A stretch of 33,226 nucleotides of DNA from Candidatus Poseidoniaceae archaeon (GTDB taxonomy: Archaea > Thermoplasmatota > Poseidoniia > Poseidoniales > Poseidoniaceae): contig CASIBX010000009.1 of assembly GCA_949373075.1 (NCBI GenBank), positions 1 to 33,226 of the forward strand, written 5' to 3'. Below, one piece after another: positions 24,601-31,967 of this stretch (positions within the stretch are counted from its first letter, which is position 1; each line of letters opens with the position of its first letter). Below the pieces are notes generated by a model. That model searched no databases. It saw only the letters and a list, made by a program, of their open reading frames with translations, and was not told the origin of the DNA. The translations under genes were made by a program, and so were the position numbers.

Positions 24601-27347
24601 TCGTCTGAATCCATTGGGTCCATCGTCCAATTATTAGAACCGGTAAATGTAGAACCAATCCATCTTCGGTTCTCAATTTCCCAACCATCTGGCATTCCAT
24701 CGCCGTCAGAGTCAGGGTTTGTAGCATCGGTCCCGGTATCAATTCCAAGCGAAGAAAGGTAGGTCGCATTGGCAGCTTGACCTGCTGCATCATCACAAAC
24801 ATGCTCGTAATCATACTGGTTAGTATAATGGCACCAAAGTGGAGTGAATTCATGGAACAAGCCAAAGTATTCTGCCCCATCTCCTATTCCATCATTGTCT
24901 GAATCAACAACACGGGGGTCTGTTGCATTGTAACCATTAGAGGTTCGAGCAGTGTATCTGAATTCATCTAGATTCCTCCACAACCTCTCGTTAATTGGAT
25001 CTGAGTCGAGATTGACACCGTCACCATCTGCATCGAGGAGGGCATCCCAAGGGTCAGTAGGGTCTAATCCATACCTTACTTCCCACCCATCCAACATACC
25101 GTCTGCATCTGAATCATTAGCCATCGGGTCCATTAACTCTAGATTTGAATACAAACCAGGCCCAATTCCAGTGAATACTGTGTCGATTCCGGCCACTGAG
25201 TGGACAGCAATTGCCGAAACCATACCAGGAACCCATTCTTGGTCGGTCATTCCATAAACAGCAGAATAACCGCCATTCAAAGACCACATACCCCAACCTG
25301 AACCAATTATCAATTCACTTCCTGTGGAGTATATAGAATGAATTTCGTTAGCGGATGGAACAGAAGTTCCGTCGATTCCAGGGTGTTCATAATCCCCTCC
25401 ATGAGTTAACAGTCCAGTTATCAGATCCATACGGTGTAGACCCGAAGGAGTACCAACCCATACTACTTGCATTGCCCCTCCCTCTGGACCATCGCCCAGC
25501 AGAGTGTTTACTGTGGCTGGATTGTCGCCACCTTGAGCACCCATTGCTCGAAGGTCGTCGATATTGGATGCAATTGACGTTGGTTCCAATGAATAATAAA
25601 ACTTCCAATTCGGAGTTGCTGCGTCTCTAGCCGAAGCCGTTTCGACTGTGAAAAGTCCAACATCCGTTCCGACATAGAGTGTTAGTGGCCCGGATGAAAC
25701 ATCAACATGTTCAATCGCAGTTGCTGTAGCATTACCACTATTCATGGCATTTGAAATACCAACTCCAAGTTGTAACTCTGTAATCGAAATTGTATTTATT
25801 TGGAATACTGAGCCAAAACCACCAGATCCTAAAGCAACGATGTAATCATCGCCTCCATCGGTTACTAATTGTGCACCAGCAGTGTAAGTACCTGGATAAA
25901 AGTCCCATAATGAAATGTCATCTAAGGAACCACCATTTTTGCCAGCGAACCAAACACCACCATTTGTTATCATTACCAAATAATCTTCAAGCAAAATCAA
26001 ATCATTGAGATCGTGGCCTTGAGGTAATTCATAATCTGTTGATTCCGATTCTTCGAAACCAATTACAGTAACGCCTAATTTACTTCCAACCCACAAATAT
26101 GTCCCATCATCTATCAATTCTCTTACATCGTGATTTAGTATCGAAATTTCGCCAGGACCAGCTTCAGGGGAGAGCGTATATTCAGAATATGTGCCATCTG
26201 AAGCACCAAGTTCTACAGAACGCATACCTGATTTGACTGTGTTCCCATCATCGAGATGAACAAAATATTCTTCCAAAGTTGAAAGTTGCTCACCGACTCC
26301 TAGCGCCTCTACAGAACGCGCAGCATCGACACTGATTATTCCATCCCGATTTGCATCCCAACCATCATTATCCAAATCAATTAATGCGTTGGAACGATTT
26401 AATGGGTCAAGACCGAAATGTATCTCCCAGCCATCGCTGATTCCATCTCCGCTGGAAGGGAACAAACGGCGGTGCTTGACTCCGTCATAATTGAAACGGT
26501 CACTATCATCTTCTATTGGATTGGTACCCAACCAAATGTACTCATCAATGATTCCAGAAGTTGCATTGCGGGCACAAGCGGAAAGGATATTTTCAAACAG
26601 AGTAATGTTTGCATTCTGTGAAATGAAGGGCCAGTCATAAAGTATGGACGATTCAGGGGCGGGTGCGTAGCAACGCAGTCCGTCTAATTCATTTGTCCAA
26701 TTTGAAGGTGCGCCGTATGAGTATTCTTCAGGCGAAGTTAGTAATTCACTCAATGAAAGGAATCCGTCCCGATTTACATCGAATCCGTCTTCATCGGGGT
26801 CTAGGTCCATGTCGCTCGCATTTAATGGGTCGAAAAATTCGCATTCATAGCGCATTTGCTCGTTGTCGAACCCGCCGAGTTTTTCGCACATGTGAGCTTC
26901 AAAACCATCAGGCATTCCATCCCCATCTGTATCTGCCACCCTTGGATCTAGGTACCAGCGTTCACCAGATTCATTGATTATTCCTGTTAATCCACGAGTA
27001 AAACTTGGATCTATGCATTGAGCAGGATATGGCCAACAGTATTCTTCGGTAGCGTTCAATCCATCGATGTCAATGTCGATATAAGCATCAGAAGCATTGT
27101 CTCTATCCAATCCCTTCATCACAACATCTCTACCATCTACTGATGTGAAATTAATATATTCGCTGAACAAATTTTCATGGACATCGGGTATTTTATCCCC
27201 ATCAGAATCAGTAGCAGGAGGCCTTTCGCCTTCGGTCAAATTAGGATTAGTTGTAGCCACGTTAGATATGGCAGGTAACTGGGAGACAAAAAACAGCCCA
27301 GATATTACAAGAAATGTCATCAGAAGTGTTGATTGTGAGCGACGCAT
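21672..27347 (-). CDS. Giant secreted protein: beta-propeller plus TSP3-like calcium repeats (about 1,891 aa)
   Basis: The ATG at 27347 is preferred to an upstream GTG (27374): it puts MRRSQSTLLMTFLVISGLFFV, a normal signal peptide, at the N-terminus, with GGTGA six bases upstream. Residues roughly 40-370 and 740-1880 carry at least a dozen Asp-rich units such as DTDGDGMPDGFE, DSDADGMLDGWE, DSDGDGLPDGWE and DSDSDGMPDGWE. These are thrombospondin type 3-like calcium sites, several followed by EF-hand-like loops (DVNRDGFLSLSE, DANRDGIISVDA, DINHNGVIEENE). Between about 390 and 740 sits a different domain with repeated LWVGSKLGV, LYVGTDVGLF, VWVGTPSGLHRMD and LIIGSGWGMWSLN, the blade pattern of regulator-type beta-propellers. 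No membrane anchor follows; the end holds RGDSS. Probably a calcium-stiffened surface or adhesion protein and first gene of the surface locus. Confidence 0.9.
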   Translation of the reverse strand: MRRSQSTLLMTFLVISGLFFVSQLPAISNVATTNPNLTEGERPPATDSDGDKIPDVHENLFSEYINFTSVDGRDVVMKGLDRDNASDAYIDIDIDGLNATEEYCWPYPAQCIDPSFTRGLTGIINESGERWYLDPRVADTDGDGMPDGFEAHMCEKLGGFDNEQMRYECEFFDPLNASDMDLDPDEDGFDVNRDGFLSLSELLTSPEEYSYGAPSNWTNELDGLRCYAPAPESSILYDWPFISQNANITLFENILSACARNATSGIIDEYIWLGTNPIEDDSDRFNYDGVKHRRLFPSSGDGISDGWEIHFGLDPLNRSNALIDLDNDGWDANRDGIISVDAARSVEALGVGEQLSTLEEYFVHLDDGNTVKSGMRSVELGASDGTYSEYTLSPEAGPGEISILNHDVRELIDDGTYLWVGSKLGVTVIGFEESESTDYELPQGHDLNDLILLEDYLVMITNGGVWFAGKNGGSLDDISLWDFYPGTYTAGAQLVTDGGDDYIVALGSGGFGSVFQINTISITELQLGVGISNAMNSGNATATAIEHVDVSSGPLTLYVGTDVGLFTVETASARDAATPNWKFYYSLEPTSIASNIDDLRAMGAQGGDNPATVNTLLGDGPEGGAMQVVWVGTPSGLHRMDLITGLLTHGGDYEHPGIDGTSVPSANEIHSIYSTGSELIIGSGWGMWSLNGGYSAVYGMTDQEWVPGMVSAIAVHSVAGIDTVFTGIGPGLYSNLELMDPMANDSDADGMLDGWEVRYGLDPTDPWDALLDADGDGVNLDSDPINERLWRNLDEFRYTARTSNGYNATDPRVVDSDNDGIGDGAEYFGLFHEFTPLWCHYTNQYDYEHVCDDAAGQAANATYLSSLGIDTGTDATNPDSDGDGMPDGWEIENRRWIGSTFTGSNNWTMDPMDSDDANWDADGDGLSNLCEYQWTLIKDAGMAGDLLESHFETEVAAAAWADSDPNNIDSDGDGLPDGWEARGACTWDVSRVGINPLNGSDAFENPDGDGYDINHNGVIEENEAFVNWLEYNIKDDLFDGNMSLDGDIIPGNFSTDLFRNISDWGTPESNFGDGVTTGDPTDSDSDSDGMPDGWEIWYARWHLLDAQWSLDPLDSTDRWDDSDNDGMSNWEEYNSIDPALSETNENRTSPQWFVTSIGSGFTLQQWSGITNPESFGSFVSQDLINVSGWTTDPTNPDTDGDGFLDGLELMFTAWNDTAQTWTLNPLVPGDGSFDADDDALTDAQEFSLLTTNPENGENHPLDAPLMHIDGDLNDPTQKSQRVFNIIMDKGQRGKRHLVEFQEWQSTGIANAFISTLMGITDPTLADTDDDGMIDGFEYWFTNWDLENNRWSMNPLIDSDQWLDSDSDSVDCDRDGNISLDEQFTNKREYESRVYGKYSERYSTGSGLIGFGDDAIDAYVEEGSTEVEARRAIYNNFRSKDAISTARMDMINLEDPNTFNRTLFGITDPTNTDSDQDGIDDGWEYCYAVYGMPDQTSQNHWATNPVNPFDIDYDPDSDGWYGRTSFDIPAQQGTWDNRVFTPSGNPIQNGIGDLPFTNYMEYLNGTRPDSNDSDNDSVTYNTVLNAGSVVSHDRDWNLSDGREVFKYGINPMDNDTDGDMLPDWYEYEKGWNETNDNYSSWLNVEVQWINASSGGNCAPNTPSCRPLSQSLGTLSRPTLGWTWATFNPADPLDANEDPDQDGNWDCSATCVYTPYTNFMEFYAVADPNLDSPDSVRLSGETWDGSPITEWWQFRAFTLGLGEVTEDSTNYLGMNKKFIDDESYVLIVDDMDTDFLVLDPGDDIVLCSGDVTDDWELYYLGNVNRAPAIELGEHEYGWYLIDLDDDHIAEGSDPLNWDTDGDWIVDWFEVKDDEEDGLRGDSSPIRYDSRNTA

Positions 27348-27434
27348 CGAAATCACCGAAGGGCGCGGACGCACCCAACTAAGCAGGAACTACTGAATCA
27401 GCCTTAATACAGTGATGGAGCATTGTTCAGACTT

Positions 27435-27453
27435 GGATTACCTACGGTAATCC
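27435..27453. promoter_or_regulatory. Perfect 8-bp palindrome in the divergent region
   Basis: GGATTACC-TAC-GGTAATCC is a perfect inverted repeat with 8-base arms and a 3-base centre. It lies in the roughly 190-base region between the giant TSP3-protein gene (start 27347, minus) and the MBL hydrolase (start 27539, plus), about 85 bases from each start. The size and position fit a dimeric regulator site; it could also form an RNA stem in either leader. No second copy was found by eye. Confidence 0.4.
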
Positions 27454-27538
27454 GTAATAGGAGTGAAAAAAACCTTGTAAACACCGATTTTTAGGGGTGG
27501 GTTCAAGGGCCCAACGCGATGCCCTATAGTTGCTAGTC

Positions 27539-28354
27539 ATGTCTCTATCCTTCACGCATCTTGGAACAGGAAGTCGCGGAAATGCGACTCTTGTCGAAAG
27601 TGGAGATGCTAAGGTTTTGATAGACCAAGGATTTAGTGGAAAGCAACTAGAAATTAGACTAGCAAGAATGGATATTCGGCCTGAAGAAATTGATGCCATT
27701 GTATTGACACATCATCATGGTGATCACGGTGGTGGAGCATCAATATCTCAGAGGAAATGGAACATACCCATTTTTTGCAATGATCGAACTGCGACAGCCT
27801 TGAATTTAGACCTGAAAAATGTGCGTCTATTTGAGAGTTTAGAAGCGCTGGAGTTTGCTGATGATTTAGCGCTATTACCAGTACCTGTACCCCATAGTGG
27901 TTCAGACAATGTTGCATTCATAGCAAGCCATCGTGGTGAAAGAGGAGCCGTGATAACAGACCTCGGTTCTTGGACTGATGAATTAGTGAATCACGTATCG
28001 GGTTGCCAGCATATTTCAGTAGAAGCTAACTACGATCATAATCGACTTTGGAATGGGCCTTATCCAATGCGATTGAAGGACCGAATTTCTGGCAGGGGGG
28101 GGCACCTTTCCAATGACCAAACAGGGCAATTCTTATCGAAAGTAATCGATAGCGAAACTCGTTCTTTGGTGTTAACTCATCTTTCAGAAAAAAATAACGC
28201 TCCACACTTGGCTGAATCGACGGTTCTGTACCACGTTGATGACGTATTTGAGGGCGACATTAGGATCTCGCTACAAGATGGCCCAGAGTTCACCCACCAT
28301 ATCGGTCAAACTGAAGCGGAAAGGGTTTCTCGTGAAGGAATATACCTTCGTTGA
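27539..28354 (+). CDS. Metallo-beta-lactamase-fold hydrolase, WalJ/YycJ-like
   Basis: The ATG at 27539 gives MSLSFTHLGTGSRGNATLVE, which matches the family start (strand, then GSxGNATLV); an in-frame start nine bases upstream is less likely. The product is about 271 aa. The metal motif is THHHGDH (HxHxDH), preceded by LIDQGFSGKQLEIRL as in the WalJ/YycJ branch. Further ligands are plausible in PHSGSDNVAF (His), TDLGSW (Asp) and LTHLSEKNN (His). Members of this branch are DNA- or RNA-acting nuclease-like enzymes; the substrate here is unknown. A strong hairpin follows its stop. Confidence 0.92.
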   Translation: MSLSFTHLGTGSRGNATLVESGDAKVLIDQGFSGKQLEIRLARMDIRPEEIDAIVLTHHHGDHGGGASISQRKWNIPIFCNDRTATALNLDLKNVRLFESLEALEFADDLALLPVPVPHSGSDNVAFIASHRGERGAVITDLGSWTDELVNHVSGCQHISVEANYDHNRLWNGPYPMRLKDRISGRGGHLSNDQTGQFLSKVIDSETRSLVLTHLSEKNNAPHLAESTVLYHVDDVFEGDIRISLQDGPEFTHHIGQTEAERVSREGIYLR

Positions 28355-28355
28355 T

Positions 28356-28372
28356 GAGCCCTGTAAGGGCTC
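28356..28372 (+). terminator. 7-bp hairpin after the MBL hydrolase gene
   Basis: GAGCCCT-GTA-AGGGCTC is a perfect 7-bp stem with a 3-base loop, starting 2 bases after the hydrolase stop and ending 27 bases before the pilin-like operon. There is no T-run. It may terminate, stabilise the upstream mRNA end, or separate the two units. Confidence 0.4.
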
Positions 28373-28399
28373 TCGATTGGTCAAACCATAAGAGGGTGG

Positions 28400-29455
28400 A
28401 TGATTCTGTTTACTCCGATGAGGTCCAGACGCTCGGCGGAAGATGACCTCGGCGTCAGCGAAGTAATTGGCGTAGTAATGCTTCTAGCAATGGTGATTAC
28501 CATGATGGGAGGAGTGTTTGTAATCCTAACTCCGTATGTGAATGATTTCCAAGACAACACTGCCTGGGCTAATGCAAATGGCATGGCAGAGCGAATCGAT
28601 GGAAGAATCGATGTTGTAGCAGGTTCTAGTGCAGACACAGGAATTAGGACTACTGTACCATCAGCCACCAGTTCAGTCGCTCCAATTTCCAATATTGAAC
28701 TATGGACGGTAGCTGCAGATTTGACAGCAGATGATGTAGTCACTGTGACATATCTGAACCAAACAACATTCAGCATATTAGCACATAATGAAACCGCCAC
28801 AAGCGCTAATATTTGGACTCAGAATGGCGAGGTTAACATTTCATTTCAACCCAGTCATGAAGAGGTGCTCATTAACCATAACTTAAGTGTCCTTGACATG
28901 TACATTATCACCGTAAATGATGCTGATGAAAACCCGATTCATCGTCAAGCCAGAATTACGGTTTCAGGTTTGTTAATCAAGACTAAAGTGCAGACAGGAG
29001 AGCATACAATTGCCCTCATAAATGATGCCAGATACAATAAGTTCGCCAGTGGACCATGGTCGATTTCATCAGGACCCGACCTTAAAATCGAGGAATTGTT
29101 TGACGGAACTATGCGAGCAAGCATGTCGATTAGAGATGTCAATAGCGGTTCAATGCCTGATGGCAGGAATGCGGTCTTCGACATCAGTTCGCAGGGACCA
29201 ATCGAATTGTTCAGCGGGGATGCCTGGAATTTTAGATTCAATTTCGAATCATCGCTAGGTTCAACAGTATCACAACAAATGACTGAAACTTGGCTGACAG
29301 ACTACACCCTCAATCGAGCAGCAGATACTCTTGATCAACATCGTGGAATAAGCCCCTGGTTACGAGCTAGTGGTTCTGACGGCATGACCATAGATGGCGG
29401 CAATACAATGATCGACTTAGAAATCGATTTACAAATGGTGGTGGTCAGTGGATGA
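28400..29455 (+). CDS. Archaeal pilin-like secreted protein 1
   Basis: A 351-aa protein. After a charged, Arg-rich N-terminus (MRSRRSAEDDLG; a second possible ATG is at 28418) comes VSEVIGVVMLLAMVITMMGGVFVIL. This fits the archaeal pilin N-terminal domain (PF07790 type), where prepilin peptidase cuts just before the hydrophobic helix and the helix packs in the pilus core. The remainder is a beta-rich extracellular domain of about 310 residues with NxS/T sites, much longer than a usual pilin. The stop overlaps the next ATG (ATGA at 29452-29455), so translation is coupled. It could be a pilin, a minor pilin, or a surface protein using the same export route. GAGGGTGG sits directly before the first ATG. 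Confidence 0.8.
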   Translation: MILFTPMRSRRSAEDDLGVSEVIGVVMLLAMVITMMGGVFVILTPYVNDFQDNTAWANANGMAERIDGRIDVVAGSSADTGIRTTVPSATSSVAPISNIELWTVAADLTADDVVTVTYLNQTTFSILAHNETATSANIWTQNGEVNISFQPSHEEVLINHNLSVLDMYIITVNDADENPIHRQARITVSGLLIKTKVQTGEHTIALINDARYNKFASGPWSISSGPDLKIEELFDGTMRASMSIRDVNSGSMPDGRNAVFDISSQGPIELFSGDAWNFRFNFESSLGSTVSQQMTETWLTDYTLNRAADTLDQHRGISPWLRASGSDGMTIDGGNTMIDLEIDLQMVVVSG

Positions 29456-31500
29456 TTTCCAGTAATCTACACCGAGACGAAGAGGCAGTAAGCGCTGCTG
29501 TAGCAACTGTACTTCTGTTTGGCGGCGTTATTTCCATCATAGGAATAATGCTACTCTCACTGATGCCGGTTATTCAAGAACTTGAAGGCTCCCTAAAGCG
29601 AAATGATATGCAAGCACAAATGCAAATTATGGGCCACGAAGTTACTCAACTTTCAGAGTCGGGAATACCAGGAGATTCATCACAAGTCCAATTAATTCCA
29701 GTCGATGGAGAGTTGAGATGGGACCGCTTAAGAGGCGGGATGTGGTATTCTGCTTCTTGGTATGAAGGAGATACTTTCCGAATAAGGGGCGCTCTAGATT
29801 TGGACCGTGATATCGAGGTTAGACATGCTGAAAGTAATGTACAAGCAATCTGTTACGAAGATATGCGACTTGGCCCAGACCGGCCATTCTTATTCACACC
29901 TATCAGTCAAGCAGAGAAAGTGCTCGTAACACCGAAGCATGGACTGACAATACCACTTGGACCTGTGAAAATAAATCAGGCAGGAGTTGAACATTCATTG
30001 TCGATTGGGGAAGTATTGCAACTAGATGCCGACTCACAGATAATTTCCAGTCATGACTTAGTGGGGCTTCAGATGAAAGGGGAATCTGGAACTACAATCA
30101 TTCCTCCTTCTAAAGCCCACCCCGCTACTGGCAAAGGTCAACATTGGGTGATACCGATGCCGGCAGGAAATTCTGTTGTTGAAGTATTTACTGATGATGA
30201 CTTGTTAGTTCAATGGGAAATTAATGGCCAAAGTGGTATTGATGCAATCGTACAATCTGCCGCCGTAAGATTAGCAAATTCTTGGTCTAAGGAAGTCAAT
30301 TTGACTGAATCTACTATTTTGGAAATAGTAACTGATGTAGATGCACACCTAATGTTTACACATGGAGATAACGGTCGAACCTCTCTGTTAAGTGAAGACG
30401 GGAATTATGTTTCAAAATACTTCATAGCACCTCATTCACAAGGCTATTTGAACGTCATAAACCCGGGTGAGAATTCAGCGACTATTACATGGAGAAATGG
30501 TGGATTCTCGGTGCCGGCAAATCAGACTGGAAGTGTTTCATGGCCACCTGCAGGAATTGATAGTGCAGCGACAATCGAAAGTAGCGAGAATATTATCCTC
30601 CAATGGGGCACTGGCAGTGATGGAATGTCGATGATACCAGCGGTTGACACAGGTCAGATAACTGGTAAAATATTCATGGAAGACGGAACTGATAACTATG
30701 TAAATTCGACTTCAGAGTTCGAAGATTACTCTTCGAAATTAGGCTATTCGGGTGATGATGGAATTGTAACATTGGAAGACGAAGGTGCTATGAGATGTAT
30801 AGCAATAGACCAAACTGCATCTGGATGGATATCCACTACATTACCTTGGAATTCATTGAATGGCCTGCCTGAAGGACAGATAATCAGTTCATGGCAATCA
30901 GGATTACACCCTGCTAGTTTGGAGATCACTCTTATCGGTGCTGAATCCGACGCCACGCATGCTAACCTAGCTACTGCTTGGGCATTTCACATATCGAGAT
31001 TGACTTATGAATTTGACACATCGATTAATGGATTGGAAGTTGCTTGGAGTTCGGGGGCAATTGTCACAAATCATCCAGAGTTGAATCCTGCAATTCTTGT
31101 TGGACCGATTGACAGACAAGGACCCGGCCCAAGATTTAGTGCAACTGTGCCCTCACTCCACCCTACCAAAACCTCTGTTTCAGGAACGGGCGATATGAAC
31201 CTTGACCTAGAATTGGTCATGAGGGAAAGTCTAGCGTCCACTACTGCATTCGATGTCAGGAGAGGATGGGTTGGACCATACGGTGATGCAATTGCTGCAT
31301 GGTCAAGCAATAACCTAGAGTCTTCAGAAGATTGGGTAGTTAGTCCAGGAAGGCTAGATTTATTGATGGACTATACTGGCTGGGTCCCAATTCCATCTCA
31401 CGGCCCAAGTGAAGCTGTCTGGCACACCGCAGGTCAGCCAATCCAATTTAATTTGCAAATCAGTAGCATAGATGTTCACCTTACGGAGGCTTCATCATGA
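29452..31500 (+). CDS. Archaeal pilin-like secreted protein 2 (large)
   Basis: A 682-aa protein whose ATG overlaps the stop of the gene before it. The N-terminus (HRDEEAVSAAVATVLLFGGVI, helix to about residue 40) repeats the charged-then-hydrophobic class III signal pattern of its neighbour. The long remainder is beta-rich and extracellular in composition (many Ser, Thr, Gly, Trp; few Cys), with phrases such as GNSVVEVFTDDDLLVQWEING and ANQTGSVSWPPAGIDSAATIE that suggest stacked sandwich domains. No known catalytic motif is seen. It may be a tip or adhesin subunit on a pilus-like fibre. Its stop overlaps the start of the third gene. Confidence 0.78.
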   Translation: MISSNLHRDEEAVSAAVATVLLFGGVISIIGIMLLSLMPVIQELEGSLKRNDMQAQMQIMGHEVTQLSESGIPGDSSQVQLIPVDGELRWDRLRGGMWYSASWYEGDTFRIRGALDLDRDIEVRHAESNVQAICYEDMRLGPDRPFLFTPISQAEKVLVTPKHGLTIPLGPVKINQAGVEHSLSIGEVLQLDADSQIISSHDLVGLQMKGESGTTIIPPSKAHPATGKGQHWVIPMPAGNSVVEVFTDDDLLVQWEINGQSGIDAIVQSAAVRLANSWSKEVNLTESTILEIVTDVDAHLMFTHGDNGRTSLLSEDGNYVSKYFIAPHSQGYLNVINPGENSATITWRNGGFSVPANQTGSVSWPPAGIDSAATIESSENIILQWGTGSDGMSMIPAVDTGQITGKIFMEDGTDNYVNSTSEFEDYSSKLGYSGDDGIVTLEDEGAMRCIAIDQTASGWISTTLPWNSLNGLPEGQIISSWQSGLHPASLEITLIGAESDATHANLATAWAFHISRLTYEFDTSINGLEVAWSSGAIVTNHPELNPAILVGPIDRQGPGPRFSATVPSLHPTKTSVSGTGDMNLDLELVMRESLASTTAFDVRRGWVGPYGDAIAAWSSNNLESSEDWVVSPGRLDLLMDYTGWVPIPSHGPSEAVWHTAGQPIQFNLQISSIDVHLTEASS

Positions 31501-31967
31501 GAGGGGAATTAAAGCGTGACGAGTCGGGAGCTAGTACTGAACTAGGCTATATTTTCACATTCTTATTGGGAGTGCTATTTCTTTCATTATTCAGCGTATG
31601 GGCATTTGGAATAGAAACTGCAACTAGAGAAAATTGGAATACGACTGCTGTTGATGTTAATATGGCAGACTTAGCTGCTGCGGTAGAAAGAGCAGATTTG
31701 GCTAGCAGGGAAGATGTTAGCGTAAGTTATGCAGAAGTTGTCGATTGGAGGCAAACAGAAGCAGATGAATCACTATTTATTTTGACTCTTGATGACCAGG
31801 GACTACATCTCGACCATCCAGAAAATATTCTCGACAGAGATGTTTCTACTTCAGCTACAGGCTCTGGCTCCTATGATGGAAGAATATCACTATCTGGTAT
31901 CAGCCAGATATGGATAGTCCATGACCAAGGAGTCACTTACCTTTCTACCAAACGACCTGATTTCTAA
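31497..31967 (+). CDS. Archaeal pilin-like secreted protein 3 (small)
   Basis: A 156-aa protein starting at ATG 31497, overlapping the previous stop (ATGA) and with GGAGG seven bases upstream. After KRDESGAST comes ELGYIFTFLLGVLFLSLFSVWAFGI, again a charged segment followed by one N-terminal helix as in class III signals; the Glu just after the candidate cut region recalls Glu5 of true pilins. A small domain of about 110 residues follows. Haloarchaeal pilin-type operons carry small proteins of this shape, but I cannot name the family. It abuts the convergent TPR gene with no spacer. Confidence 0.72.
   Translation: MRGELKRDESGASTELGYIFTFLLGVLFLSLFSVWAFGIETATRENWNTTAVDVNMADLAAAVERADLASREDVSVSYAEVVDWRQTEADESLFILTLDDQGLHLDHPENILDRDVSTSATGSGSYDGRISLSGISQIWIVHDQGVTYLSTKRPDF

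Noticed and set aside
21672-27347. Regular short repeats that might be a CRISPR or satellite array
   Set aside because: The repeated bases encode DxDGDG protein units of variable spacing and differ at third codon positions; there are no identical repeats with unique spacers.
27375-27538. tRNA or small structured RNA in the longest gap
   Set aside because: Apart from one 8-bp palindrome there is no cloverleaf, no T-arm GGTTC context in the right place, and no CCA-ready acceptor stem.
28381-28800. 139-aa minus-strand ORF
   Set aside because: It is antisense to the first pilin-like gene, whose N-terminal signal and ATGA coupling are convincing.
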